The notes beneath the pieces are model-generated. The model did no database searches. It was given only the letters and a program-made list of their open reading frames with translations, and was not told where the DNA came from. The position numbers were made by a program, and so were the translations under genes. From contig JADZAI010000034.1 in assembly GCA_020852655.1 (NCBI GenBank), positions 62,001 through 126,000 of the forward strand: DNA of 64,000 bases. Reading direction: 5' to 3'. The stretch's first letter is position 1. Each line of letters begins with the position of its first letter. This document shows positions 34,658 to 42,746 of this stretch, piece by piece. The stretch is from Alphaproteobacteria bacterium (GTDB lineage: Bacteria; Pseudomonadota; Alphaproteobacteria; Micropepsales; Micropepsaceae).

Positions 34658-35263
34658 ATGGACAAGTTCACCACGCTCACCGCGGTCGCCGCGCCCCTGC
34701 CACTGGTCAATGTCGACACCGACATGATCATCCCCAAGCAGTATCTGAAGACGATCCAGCGCGCCGGGCTGGGCGAGGGACTGTTCGACGAGATGCGGCG
34801 CAAGCCCGACGGCACCGAGATCAAGGATTTCGTGCTGAACAAGCCGGCCTATGCGAAGGCGCAGATTCTGGTGACCGGCGCCAATTTCGGCTGCGGCTCG
34901 TCGCGCGAGCATGCCCCCTGGGCGCTGCTCGACTTCGGCATCCGCTGCATCATCGCGCCGAGCTTCGCCGACATCTTCTACGGCAACTGCTTCAAGAACG
35001 GCATCCTGCCCATCGCCCTGCCGCAATCCGAGATCGACAAGCTGATGGACGACGCGGAGCGCGGCGCCAACGCGGTGATCACGGTCGACCTGGAGAAGCA
35101 GGAGATTCGCGGCCCCGACGGCGGCACGATCAGGTTCGACCTCGACCCCTTCCGCAAGCAGATCCTGCTGAACGGCTGGGACGACATCGGCCTGACCCTG
35201 CGCGACGAAAAATCGATCGACGATTTCGAGGCGAAGGCGAAGCTTTCCAGGCCCTGGCTCTAA
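34658..35263 (+). CDS. leuD: 3-isopropylmalate dehydratase small subunit
   Basis: 201 residues from the ATG at 34658. Signature segments: [60 protein letters not shown]. It forms the swivel subunit that completes the LeuC active site. Divergent from the accessory module over about 120 bases, so it has its own promoter region rather than reading through from leuC. Confidence 0.97.
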   Translation: MDKFTTLTAVAAPLPLVNVDTDMIIPKQYLKTIQRAGLGEGLFDEMRRKPDGTEIKDFVLNKPAYAKAQILVTGANFGCGSSREHAPWALLDFGIRCIIAPSFADIFYGNCFKNGILPIALPQSEIDKLMDDAERGANAVITVDLEKQEIRGPDGGTIRFDLDPFRKQILLNGWDDIGLTLRDEKSIDDFEAKAKLSRPWL

Positions 35264-35273
35264 CGAAACGCGT

Positions 35274-35372
35274 TGTCATCGCCGGACCTGTTCCGGCGAC
35301 CCATTCCTCCGCCCGCACCGACCCAACCATGGGTCCCCGGTATCGCCGCTTCGCGGCGAACCGAGGATGACA
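35274..35372. repeat. TGTCATC...GATGACA repeat element between leuD and leuB
   Basis: A 99-base element bounded by TGTCATC (35274-35280) and GATGACA (35366-35372). It contains a CCGGACCTGTTCCGG hairpin, CCATGGGTCCCCGG, and CCGCTTCGCGG near the right end. It shares ends and the CATGGGTCC/CGAGGATGACA segment with the element at 50466-50615. Its last ATG (35367) is in frame with leuB, but lies in the repeat and is not the likely start. Confidence 0.65.
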
Positions 35373-35384
35373 GGACAGAACAGA

Positions 35385-36494
35385 ATGACCGCCAACCTCC
35401 TCCTTCTCCCCGGCGACGGCATCGGCCCCGAAGTCACCGTCCAGGTGCGCCGGGTGATCGAGTGGCTGGCGAAGAACCGGAACGTTTCGTTCACCCTCGA
35501 CGAAGACCTCGTCGGCGGCGCCTCGCTGACGAAGCACGACACGCCCATCACCGACGCGGCGATGGAGAAGGCGATGAAAGCCGACGCGGTGCTGTTCGGT
35601 GCGGTCGGCGGCCCCCAGTGGGACCGGAACGCCTTCGACAAGAAGCCCGAGCGCGGCCTGCTGCGCCTCAGGAAGGACATGGAGCTCTTCGCCAACCTGC
35701 GCCCCGCGCTCTGCTTCCCGGCGCTGACCGACGCCTCCAGCCTCAAGCCCGAGCTGGTCTCCGGCCTCGACATCATGATCGTCCGTGAACTGACGGGCGG
35801 CGTCTATTTCGGCGAGCCGCGCGGCATCGAGACGCTCGCCGACGGCAGCCGCAAGGCCGTCGACACCCAGCTCTACACGACCGAAGAAGTCCGCCGCATC
35901 GCCCGCGTCGCCTTCGATCTCGCGAGGAAGCGCAAGGGCGAGGTGCATTCGGCCGAAAAGTCGAACGTGATGCACACCGGCGTCCTCTGGCGCGAGGAAG
36001 TCACGCACGTCCACGCCACCGAATACAGGGAGCTGAAGCTCCAGCACATCCTCGCCGACAACGCGGCGATGCAGCTTGTGCGCAACCCCAAGCAGTTCGA
36101 CGTCATCGTCACCGACAATCTCTTCGGCGACATCCTCTCCGACGAGGCGGCGATGCTTACCGGCTCGCTCGGCATGCTGCCCTCCGCCTCGCTCGGCGCG
36201 AAGGACGCGGTCTCGGGCAAGTCGCGCGCCCTCTACGAGCCGATCCACGGCTCCGCCCCCGACATCGCCGGCCAAAACAAGGCGAACCCGATCGCCGCCG
36301 TGCTCTCCTTCGCGATGTGCCTGCGCTATTCGCTCGACGACGAGGCGAATGCCGCGCTCGTCGAATCCGCCGTCTCCGCCGTCCTCGACCAGGGCCTGCG
36401 CACCGGCGACATCATGCAGCCGGGCAAACAGCTCGTCAGCACCACCCAAATGGCCGACGCCATCCTGAAGGCGCTGGACGCCAAGGCGCGCTGA
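35385..36494 (+). CDS. leuB: 3-isopropylmalate dehydrogenase
   Basis: 369 residues from the ATG at 35385. Typical motifs: [44 protein letters not shown], the Tyr of [46 protein letters not shown] and [20 protein letters not shown]. It oxidatively decarboxylates 3-isopropylmalate with NAD+. It follows leuD after 121 bases that are almost filled by the repeat element, so any leuD-leuB co-transcript would carry that structured repeat. Confidence 0.97.
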   Translation: MTANLLLLPGDGIGPEVTVQVRRVIEWLAKNRNVSFTLDEDLVGGASLTKHDTPITDAAMEKAMKADAVLFGAVGGPQWDRNAFDKKPERGLLRLRKDMELFANLRPALCFPALTDASSLKPELVSGLDIMIVRELTGGVYFGEPRGIETLADGSRKAVDTQLYTTEEVRRIARVAFDLARKRKGEVHSAEKSNVMHTGVLWREEVTHVHATEYRELKLQHILADNAAMQLVRNPKQFDVIVTDNLFGDILSDEAAMLTGSLGMLPSASLGAKDAVSGKSRALYEPIHGSAPDIAGQNKANPIAAVLSFAMCLRYSLDDEANAALVESAVSAVLDQGLRTGDIMQPGKQLVSTTQMADAILKALDAKAR

Positions 36495-36524
36495 CCCTTG
36501 AGGGGATAGGTATCGGAGCACGGC

Positions 36525-37424
36525 ATGAGCTACGATCTCTATCTCGCATCGCCAGGTCTCACCGAAGCGGCGTTCGACCGCCATTTCAGCGGCCGGCCGC
36601 ATTACGAGGCGCCCGGCAGCTATGCCAACGACGACACCGGCGTGTATTTCAGCTTCGACTTCGCCGAGGGCGACGTCGAGGACGACGCTGATCCGGAAGC
36701 GCCCGACCTCTTCCGCCACCCTCATGTCGCGTTCAGCCTGAACTATTTCCGCCCGCACGCCTTCGGTCTCGAAGCCGTCGCCGAGGTCTCCGCGTTCGTG
36801 GCCGCCTTCGACTGCGCCGTCCATGACCCGCAGGTCAACGGCATGGACGACGGCCCGTATTCAGACGAGGCCTTCCTGCGCGGCTGGAACACCGGCAACG
36901 CGTTCGGCTATCGTGCCCTCAGCGACAAGCTCGGCGATGACCTCGTGGTCGCGGATGACGATCTCATCGAGCAGGTCTGGCGCTGGAATTTCGACCGCCA
37001 CGTCGCACAGGCAAAGATGGGAAACGCGCTCTTTGTGCTCCGTCTCACCTGCGCGCGGCATCTCGGCGACGGCTCGCCGATCGTCTACGCCACATGGACT
37101 GAGGGCGTCATGACGGCCTTGCCGGAATACGCCACGCACGCCGTTCTCGTGCGCCGGCCGCGCCGCAGCCTCTTCTCCCTCTTCAGCTCCAAACGCGACC
37201 AGATCGAAACCAAGCTTGTTTCCATCGCAGAGGTCGCCGCCCTCGAAGGCTGCACCTGGTGCGCAACGCCCATCGGCCGCGTCCTGCTGGCCCCCGCGCA
37301 GGTGCCGCCGTCACGCGCCGTCCGCGCCGCCTTCGAAGGCGGCTTTCCCGGCCTCGGCAAATACGCCAAGCCTCTCCCTTTCGATCATGTGCTGAACGCC
37401 TCTTTGATTGCATCCCACGGCTAG
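36525..37424 (+). CDS. Hypothetical protein, MSYDLY-type
   Basis: 299 residues, no signal peptide or membrane segment, acidic N-terminal half and more basic C-terminal half. The opening MSYDLYLASPGLTEAAFDRH and the YANDDTGVYFSFDF segment recall a group of uncharacterised cytosolic proteins found near polymorphic toxins, but this is memory of a pattern, not a family assignment. Two Cys lie close together in EGCTWCAT near residue 245. It follows leuB by 30 bases but is probably unrelated to leucine synthesis. Confidence 0.6.
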   Translation: MSYDLYLASPGLTEAAFDRHFSGRPHYEAPGSYANDDTGVYFSFDFAEGDVEDDADPEAPDLFRHPHVAFSLNYFRPHAFGLEAVAEVSAFVAAFDCAVHDPQVNGMDDGPYSDEAFLRGWNTGNAFGYRALSDKLGDDLVVADDDLIEQVWRWNFDRHVAQAKMGNALFVLRLTCARHLGDGSPIVYATWTEGVMTALPEYATHAVLVRRPRRSLFSLFSSKRDQIETKLVSIAEVAALEGCTWCATPIGRVLLAPAQVPPSRAVRAAFEGGFPGLGKYAKPLPFDHVLNASLIASHG

Positions 37425-37466
37425 CCACAGCCGGGTGCCGGCTCTGCGCGTTCGGCCGGGCGACGC

Positions 37467-38711
37467 TCACAGCTCCTTCTCGGCCAGCGAGCGGAACGCG
37501 TCGGGCACGGCGCGGGTGAGGCCGGTGGCGGTGCGGGCATAGCCAGCCGCGCCGTCGCCGAAGCGGGCGCGGATGGCGTCGAGCGCCTTGTCGGCCTTCA
37601 GCCGCGCCAGCCCCTTGCGCGCGCCGGGAAGCAGACCGTCGTCCGCCAGGCCGAACGGCAGCTCCAGTTGCAAGGCGCAGGCTTCGCTCAACTGCGATAC
37701 GGAAATCGCCAGCAGCGAGATCGTCCGCTCAACCGGATGATCGCGCAGCACGCCGCGCACCAGCTCTACGGCGATCTCGGCGAGCGCCGTCGTCGCGCTG
37801 ATCGGCGCAGGCAGGGTGCGCGCCCGCGTCACCGCGCGCATGTCGGCGAAGCGCACCCGCACCGTCACCGTGCGGCCCGGCCTTTCCTTCTCGCGCAGCC
37901 GCCGCGCGATCCGGTCGGCGAGGTGATGCAGCACCGGCAGGAACACCGCCTCTGACGCCGCGCGCCTGCCGAGGGCCGACTGTGCCCCGGCCGAATGCGC
38001 GCGCCGCCGCGTCTCGACATCGCGGGGATCGCGGTTCCAGGCGAGCGCCGTCAGCTTCGCGCCCGCCGCCCGCCCGAGCAGCCGCTGCACCGCGGCCGGC
38101 GCGCGCAGCGCCAGCTCGCCGATGGTGCTGACGCCGGCTTCGGCGAGGCGCGCCTTCGTGACCGGCCCGACGCCCCACAGATGCTCGACCGGCAAGGCGT
38201 GCAGGAAGGCGAGCTCGGCCTTCGGGTCCACGACGACCAGCCCGTCGGGCTTCGCGACCTGCGAGGCGATCTTCGCCAGATGCTTGGTGCGCGCGATGCC
38301 GATGGAGATCGGCAGGCCGAGTTCGGCGCGCACCCGCGCCCGCACCGTCTCGGCGATCGCGCGCGGCGAACCGAACAGCCGCTCGCAGCCCGCCACGTCG
38401 GCGAAGGCCTCGTCGATGGAAATGCGCTCGACGCTCGGCGTGTAACAGCGCAGCACGTCGATCGCCGCATCGCCCAGCCGCCGATAGTCCTCGAAATGCC
38501 CGCCGACGAAGATGAGATGCGGGCACAGCTCGCGCGCCCGCCGCCCCGGCATGCCGCCATAGATGCCGAACGCCTTCGCCTCATACGAGGCCGCCAGCAC
38601 CACCCCGCCGCCCACCGCAATCGCCTTCCCGAGCAGGCTAGGGTCGAGCAACTGCTCCACCGACGCATAAAACGCGTCCAAATCCGCATGCAGGATCGTG
38701 GCCGTATCCAT
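37467..38711 (-). CDS. dinB: DNA polymerase IV (Y family)
   Basis: 414 residues. The catalytic Asp/Glu residues are in LHADLDAFYASVEQ and ISIDEAFADVAG; other landmarks are VVLAASYEAKAFGIYGGMPG, GIARTKHLAKIASQVAKPDG and LPVEHLWGVGPVTKARL. A QLELPF hexapeptide at about 350 is a likely beta-clamp-binding motif, located before the C-terminal end rather than at the very tip. It is an error-prone polymerase for translesion synthesis. A LexA box lies 18 bases before the start, so SOS control is likely. Confidence 0.95.
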   Translation of the reverse strand: MDTATILHADLDAFYASVEQLLDPSLLGKAIAVGGGVVLAASYEAKAFGIYGGMPGRRARELCPHLIFVGGHFEDYRRLGDAAIDVLRCYTPSVERISIDEAFADVAGCERLFGSPRAIAETVRARVRAELGLPISIGIARTKHLAKIASQVAKPDGLVVVDPKAELAFLHALPVEHLWGVGPVTKARLAEAGVSTIGELALRAPAAVQRLLGRAAGAKLTALAWNRDPRDVETRRRAHSAGAQSALGRRAASEAVFLPVLHHLADRIARRLREKERPGRTVTVRVRFADMRAVTRARTLPAPISATTALAEIAVELVRGVLRDHPVERTISLLAISVSQLSEACALQLELPFGLADDGLLPGARKGLARLKADKALDAIRARFGDGAAGYARTATGLTRAVPDAFRSLAEKEL

Positions 38712-38728
38712 GGCAGGCCCTCGTGGAG

Positions 38729-38743
38729 GAACATAAAGGGAAC
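38729..38743 (-). promoter_or_regulatory. LexA (SOS) box of dinB
   Basis: On the minus strand the sequence is GTTC-CCTTTAT-GTTC, an exact match to the alphaproteobacterial LexA consensus GTTC-N7-GTTC. It ends 18 bases before the dinB ATG, where LexA would block transcription. Confidence 0.85.
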
Positions 38744-38780
38744 AAAATGCGAGTCAAGCCGCTACCCCCAAGCCTCCCGG

Positions 38781-39170
38781 CTAGAGGCACTTCAATCCCA
38801 GATGCCGCTCCATCGGCCCGAAGTCCCGATCATCGTGCAGCAATGTATGTCCGCGCTCGATGCAGTAGGTGCCGATGATGAGGTCGGCCGTCTTGCGGAT
38901 CGTGATGCCGCCATCGCGAAGCCTGCGATAATTGCGGGCGACCTGGACGGCGAGAAGGTCGTCCAGCAGCGGAACGATCTGATAGCGGCGCAACAGCCGC
39001 TCGATCCGCGCGGCGTTCAGTTCGTCCCTGGCTCCCTGAAGAATTTCCAGAAGGATCAGGTCGCCGACCAGAAGCGGCTCGCGCGCCGCGGCCGCAACGA
39101 GTTTTGCGGTCTGTGGTGTTTCCCGGCCGTTGAGATGTGCGATCCAGACGGAACTGTCGACGAGGATCAA
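38781..39170 (-). CDS. vapC: VapC-type PIN-domain toxin
   Basis: 129 residues from a TTG at 39170. The four acidic PIN residues are visible: LILVDSSVWI (Asp), LILLEIL (Glu), IRKTADLIIGTYCI (Asp) and LHDDRDFGPM (Asp). VapC toxins are Mg-dependent ribonucleases that cleave tRNA or rRNA. The TTG overlaps the vapB stop (TTGA), so translation is coupled. A longer in-frame ORF upstream runs through vapB in another frame and lacks PIN features. It is convergent with nothing; dinB follows on the same strand. Confidence 0.88.
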   Translation of the reverse strand: MILVDSSVWIAHLNGRETPQTAKLVAAAAREPLLVGDLILLEILQGARDELNAARIERLLRRYQIVPLLDDLLAVQVARNYRRLRDGGITIRKTADLIIGTYCIERGHTLLHDDRDFGPMERHLGLKCL

Positions 39171-39379
39171 CGCCGTCCGCCAACACGGCGGCCTCGCCGC
39201 ATCTCCTCCAGGTCGCCGACCCAGCCCAGGCCCTTCAACGCATCGAGCGCCGCGACCTGGCTGCGGACCTGCACGAGCAATTTCAGGCCCTCCTCGACCG
39301 CGGCCTTTTTTGTGGGCAATCCGGTCAGCGTCATCGCCGTGGCGAGCAGGTCGTCGTCGATTTCGATATTGGTGCGCAT
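39167..39379 (-). CDS. vapB: VapB-type antitoxin
   Basis: 70 residues. MRTNIEIDDDLLATAMTLTG, then LPTKKAAVEEGLKLLVQV, is the ribbon-helix-helix VapB pattern (PF09957 type); the C-terminal part (LGWVGDLEEMRRGR) is the usual toxin-wrapping tail. It neutralises VapC and with it probably represses the operon through the inverted repeat just upstream (39386-39417). Confidence 0.9.
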   Translation of the reverse strand: MRTNIEIDDDLLATAMTLTGLPTKKAAVEEGLKLLVQVRSQVAALDALKGLGWVGDLEEMRRGRRVGGRR

Positions 39380-39385
39380 GGCGGC

Positions 39386-39417
39386 TATGTGTACCCGACC
39401 CTTGGATCATACACATA
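39386..39417. promoter_or_regulatory. Inverted repeat, probable VapBC operator
   Basis: TATGTGTA (39386-39393) and TACACATA (39410-39417) are exact reverse complements with 16 bases between them, 6 bases upstream of the vapB ATG. VapBC complexes usually bind such repeats and repress their own promoter. Confidence 0.6.
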
Positions 39418-39500
39418 TCATCGGGAATTCAAAGGCCGTGGCGCATGTTTCGGGCCATTTGCGCTATCCTGTGCGTGGCCTCTACCGGAGATGTGACGGG

Positions 39501-39737
39501 ATGGACGATCAGACGCGTTCGGACGTGACGGCGGCGCTCAATGTCCTGCTCGAAGCCGAGCGGGCGGTGGGGGTGTGGCTGTCGGCCATCTCGCGGGGCG
39601 ACCGACGCCTTCGTGGCCGGCATGGGCGGCGGCGCAGGCTGGGGCCGGTAGCGCCGGGGCGTCAGGCGAGGCCGAGTTCGGCGCGCCGCTTGCGGGTCAG
39701 CCCGGCGGCGACGATGGCGTGGGCGCGGGTGACATAG
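39501..39737 (+). pseudogene. Possible remnant of a small protein gene
   Basis: An ATG at 39501 after GGAGATGTGACGGG opens MDDQTRSDVTAALNVLLEAE, a plausible helix start that looks like real protein (DUF6306-like in my recollection). After about 33 residues the frame turns Arg-rich and runs antisense into the YjbR gene. A neighbouring frame ends in ATDAFVAGMGGGAGWGR and a stop at about 39651, which could be the original C-terminus after a frameshift or internal deletion. Treat as a probable decayed gene. Confidence 0.4.
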
Positions 39738-40015
39738 GCCTTGAGCTCGGCGGCCGGCAGGCGCGTCAGGCGGTCGAGATAGACCCACCTGGCGCGCGCC
39801 AGATACGGCGCCGGGACGATGCCTTCGACTGCCGTGAGGATGGGGAAGCTGTCGTCCCCGGTCTTGAACGAGATGGATTGCTGCCTCGCCCCCGGCGGGC
39901 GCATCACGCAGAACATCTTGCCGCCGACCTTGTAGACATGGTCGTCGCCCCACTGGACCGAGAGCGTTGCGCCGGGCAGCGCCGCGACATGGCTGCGGAT
40001 CGCCGCGGCGCGCAT
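39662..40015 (-). CDS. MmcQ/YjbR family protein
   Basis: 117 residues: RSHVAALPGATLSVQWGDDH, VYKVGGKMFCVMRPPG, SISFKTGDDSF, and LARARWVYLDRLTRLPAAEL, IVAAGLTRKRRAELG. This is the double-wing DNA-binding fold family of YjbR, of unproven function. The ATG is two bases after the stop of the pterin dehydratase gene, so they form an operon. Confidence 0.9.
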   Translation of the reverse strand: MRAAAIRSHVAALPGATLSVQWGDDHVYKVGGKMFCVMRPPGARQQSISFKTGDDSFPILTAVEGIVPAPYLARARWVYLDRLTRLPAAELKAYVTRAHAIVAAGLTRKRRAELGLA

Positions 40016-40017
40016 CG

Positions 40018-40320
40018 TCAGGCGGCGGCCCCGGCGCGTTCGTCCATCGCCCGGGCGAGGTCGATGTCGTTCTGGGTGAGGCCGCCGGAATCATGCGTCG
40101 TCAGCGTCACCTCGACCTTGTTGTAGACGTTGAACCATTCGGGATGGTGGTCCATCGCCTGCGCGATGATGGCGGCCGACGACATGAAGCCGAAAGCCTC
40201 GATGAAGTCCTTGAATTTGTAGGTCTTGGCGATCGCGGCGCCGTCCCTGGCCTCGGTCCATCCCTTCAGCGTCTTCAGCGCCCCGGCGCGCGCGTCGCCT
40301 TCGAGCTTGGCTAATCTCAT
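40018..40320 (-). CDS. phhB: 4a-hydroxytetrahydrobiopterin dehydratase (PCD/DCoH)
   Basis: 100 residues from the ATG at 40320. The active-site block [19 protein letters not shown] and [20 protein letters not shown] are diagnostic, and the N-terminal [20 protein letters not shown] fits. It recycles pterin cofactor for aromatic amino-acid hydroxylases; no phenylalanine hydroxylase is nearby. Upstream M codons in frame lie in the divergent promoter region. Confidence 0.93.
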   Translation of the reverse strand: MRLAKLEGDARAGALKTLKGWTEARDGAAIAKTYKFKDFIEAFGFMSSAAIIAQAMDHHPEWFNVYNKVEVTLTTHDSGGLTQNDIDLARAMDERAGAAA

Positions 40321-40353
40321 GGCCGTTCCCAGATCAGGAGGATAGGAAGGAGC

Positions 40354-40776
40354 GTGACAGTGCATCGCGCAGAACACAATTGGCTCCGCGCCCGCTCACC
40401 GACGCTCGACGAGTTCGACGCGCTGGCCCGCGATGCGTTCCGCGCGCTGCCGGGGGAATTCCTGCGCCTATGCGGCGACGTGGTGATCCTGGTCGAGGAT
40501 TTCCCCGACGAAGCGGTCGTCGCCGAGATGAAGCTGGAGAGCGAATTCGAAATCCTCGGGCTCTACACGGGCGTCGCCCTGCCCTTCCAGGATTCGTTCG
40601 GGCCGCCGCGCCTGCCCAACACGGTGCATCTCTACCGCCGCCCGATCCTCGACTACTGGGCCGAGCATGACGAGACGCTGGGCGACATCGTCGCCCATGT
40701 GATGATCCACGAAATCGGCCATCATTTCGGCCTCAGCGACGAGGCCATGCACCGGATCGAGGACGAGGCGGGTTAA
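40354..40776 (+). CDS. Minimal zincin metallopeptidase family protein
   Basis: 140 residues from a GTG at 40354 after AGGAGGATAGGAAGG. The C-terminal [19 protein letters not shown] carries HExxH with a downstream zinc-ligand position, typical of the small COG3824-type zincins. The central [17 protein letters not shown] and [12 protein letters not shown] also fit. Substrate unknown; cytoplasmic. Its TAA stop is shared with the convergent thpR stop within TTAA. Confidence 0.88.
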   Translation: MTVHRAEHNWLRARSPTLDEFDALARDAFRALPGEFLRLCGDVVILVEDFPDEAVVAEMKLESEFEILGLYTGVALPFQDSFGPPRLPNTVHLYRRPILDYWAEHDETLGDIVAHVMIHEIGHHFGLSDEAMHRIEDEAG

Positions 40777-41327
40777 AGCAGCGCCGGGCCGAAGGGGTAT
40801 TCCCGTTCGGGTTCGTAGTGGCGGCCGCTGCCGACCTTGTGGCTGGAGAAGAGGACGGCCTGGTCGACCGGAAACGGGCCCGAGGCGTAGAGATTATTCG
40901 CCGCGATCCAGGCCTGCACGGCATCGAGCGGGGCGTGGCGCGGCCGGGCGAGGGTGACGTGCGGGGTGTATTTCCTGGCGTCGATGTCGATGCCGAGGCG
41001 GCGCATGATGCGGACATGCCGCTCGTGGAGATCCTGGAGCGCCGGCGTCTTCGCCACGGCGGCATAGAGGATGCTGGGCCGGGCCCCCCCGAAGGCCCCG
41101 ACGCCCTTCAGCTCCAGCTCGAAGGCCGGGAGGCGCAGGCTGCGCAGCTCGCCGTCGAGGTCGTTCGCCAGCGGCTCCTCGATCTCGCCGGCATAGGCGA
41201 TGGTGATGTGGAAATTCTCCTCCGGCACCCACATGGCCTCCCAGCCGGGCGTCGGAAAGGCTTGCAGCGCCGTCAGCCGGCTGCGGATCAGTTCGGGAAT
41301 TTCGATGGCGGTGAAAAGACTTAGCAT
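40773..41327 (-). CDS. thpR: RNA 2',3'-cyclic phosphodiesterase
   Basis: 184 residues of the 2H phosphoesterase superfamily. The two HxTx motifs are FHITIAY and PHVTLARPRH. It opens 2',3'-cyclic phosphate ends of RNA. The N-terminal MLSLFTAIEIPELIRSRLTA is typical (R/F-F-A-I/V-E/D). It is divergent from the Bax-inhibitor-1 gene across 137 bases. Confidence 0.93.
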   Translation of the reverse strand: MLSLFTAIEIPELIRSRLTALQAFPTPGWEAMWVPEENFHITIAYAGEIEEPLANDLDGELRSLRLPAFELELKGVGAFGGARPSILYAAVAKTPALQDLHERHVRIMRRLGIDIDARKYTPHVTLARPRHAPLDAVQAWIAANNLYASGPFPVDQAVLFSSHKVGSGRHYEPEREYPFGPALL

Positions 41328-41410
41328 GTGTTAACGGCGTCCCCCCGACGCAGCGCCAGCAATAGCGCAAGTCCGGTTTTCCTTGAAGTCGCCGTATTCC
41401 GAGGCAATAT

Positions 41411-41457
41411 TCTCCCCCATGAAGTCCGGGCTCCCTCGCCCGGCTTCCGACATGGGA
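41411..41457 (+). promoter_or_regulatory. 5'-leader hairpin covering the ribosome-binding site of the BI-1 gene
   Basis: CTCCCCCATG (41411-41420) can pair with CATGGGAG (41450-41457) with one bulged C, and GAAGTCCGGGC can pair with GCCCGGCTTC around a TCCCTC loop (perfect core CCGGGC 41425-41430, GCCCGG 41437-41442). The outer stem includes GGGAG, the likely ribosome-binding site eight bases before the ATG at 41465. It could be a translational switch. Confidence 0.5.
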
Positions 41458-41464
41458 GACCACA

Positions 41465-42220
41465 ATGGCTGACTCTCGCCAGACCTACGGCACCCCCACG
41501 CGAACAGGCGTGGATGTGGGGTCGTTCGATCTCGGCCTGCGCAATTACATGCTCGGCGTCTACAACTACATGATGCTGGGCCTTCTGGTGACCGCCGCCG
41601 CGGCCTACGGAATCTACACGGCCTCGTTCGTCGAACAGGGCGGCCAGGTCGTCGGCCTGACCTCGTTCGGCCATACGCTGTTCGCGACGCCCCTGGTCTG
41701 GGTGCTGATGCTGGCGCCGCTCGCCGTGGTGATGGTGATGTCGTTCGGCATCAACCGCCTGTCGGCCGGAACCGCCCAGACGCTCTTCTGGGTCTATGCG
41801 GCGCTGGTCGGCGTGTCGCTGTCGACGCTGTTCGTCGTCTACGCGCATGGCTCGATCGCCCGCGTGTTCCTGATCACGGCGGCGATGTTCGGCGCGACCT
41901 CGCTGTGGGGCTACACCACGAAGCGCGACCTGACGAGCATGGGCTCGTTCCTGATGATGGGCCTGTTCGGCCTGATCATCGCCTCGCTGGTCAATCTGTT
42001 CTGGCCGTCGGGGGCGCTCAGCTTCGCGATCTCGGTGCTCGGCGTCATCATCTTCGCCGGCCTGACCGCGTGGGACACCCAGAAGATCAAGGAACAGTAT
42101 TATGCCGGCGGCGACGAGGAATTCGTCTCCAAGGGCAAGATCATGGGGGCGCTGAACCTCTATCTCGACTTCATCAACATGTTCATCATGTTGCTGCGCC
42201 TGATCGGCGACCGCCGCTGA
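41465..42220 (+). CDS. Bax inhibitor-1/YccA family membrane protein
   Basis: 251 residues with seven hydrophobic segments after a polar N-terminus. Family features: FDLGLRNYMLGVYNYMMLGL, ATSLWGYTTKRDLTSMGSFL, LTAWDTQKIKEQYYAGGD with the conserved Asp, and a final ALNLYLDFINMFIMLLRLIG. BI-1 proteins are pH-sensitive calcium-leak channels in studied cases; E. coli relatives interact with FtsH. Single-gene unit with its own terminator. Confidence 0.93.
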   Translation: MADSRQTYGTPTRTGVDVGSFDLGLRNYMLGVYNYMMLGLLVTAAAAYGIYTASFVEQGGQVVGLTSFGHTLFATPLVWVLMLAPLAVVMVMSFGINRLSAGTAQTLFWVYAALVGVSLSTLFVVYAHGSIARVFLITAAMFGATSLWGYTTKRDLTSMGSFLMMGLFGLIIASLVNLFWPSGALSFAISVLGVIIFAGLTAWDTQKIKEQYYAGGDEEFVSKGKIMGALNLYLDFINMFIMLLRLIGDRR

Positions 42221-42244
42221 CCGGCGATACAGGATCGACGCAAG

Positions 42245-42271
42245 GCCCCGGTGGAAACACCGGGGCTTTTT
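42245..42271 (+). terminator. Rho-independent terminator of the BI-1 gene
   Basis: GCCCCGGTG (42245-42253) and CACCGGGGC (42258-42266) pair perfectly around a GAAA tetraloop and are followed by five T. It lies 24 bases after the stop and before the convergent DUF2794 gene. Confidence 0.93.
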
Positions 42272-42287
42272 GTTTGGGGCGGGGCTC

Positions 42288-42686
42288 TCAGGCCTCCACG
42301 GCCTTGATGAGCCTGGCGTCGAAGACGCGGAGGACCTGGGCGAGCTCGTGGCCGCGCTTGAGGATCTGGCCGCCGGCGGCGATCACCGCATACTGGCCTT
42401 GCTTCGTCCTCAGCTTCGGGCGCTTCTCGACCCGGAACAGCGGCATCTCGCTGCTGCGGCGGAAGATCGAGAACACCGCTGCGTCCTTCAGCCAGTCGAT
42501 CGCATAGTCGCGCCATTCGCCGGCCGCGACCATGCGGCCATAGACGTTGAGGATCTGGCTGAGTTCGCGCCGGTCGAACGCCGTGAGGTCGGCCCGCGTA
42601 TGGCTGGGTAAGGCGCCGGGGTCTTCGTTCCGCGACACGGGGCGCGCCGTGTCACGGAGCTCGACTATGTTCGTCGTGTCATCCAT
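42288..42686 (-). CDS. DUF2794 protein, alphaproteobacterial
   Basis: 132 residues matching the DUF2794 pattern: FDRRELSQILNVYGRMVAAG, EWRDYAIDWLKDAAVFSIFR, RSSEMPLFRVEKRPKLRTKQ, GQYAVIAAGGQILKRGHEL. The family is nearly confined to Alphaproteobacteria and has no established function. It converges on the terminator at 42245-42271. Confidence 0.9.
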   Translation of the reverse strand: MDDTTNIVELRDTARPVSRNEDPGALPSHTRADLTAFDRRELSQILNVYGRMVAAGEWRDYAIDWLKDAAVFSIFRRSSEMPLFRVEKRPKLRTKQGQYAVIAAGGQILKRGHELAQVLRVFDARLIKAVEA

Positions 42687-42746
42687 GCAGGCCGAGCATG
42701 CGCCCCGAGGCCGGGCGAGGCAAGCCGTGTGACGGTTCGGCGACGG

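Noticed and set aside
37995-39500. Long plus-strand frame opposite dinB and vapBC
   Set aside because: Antisense to three well-recognised genes; only its last part from 39501 looks protein-like and is reported separately.
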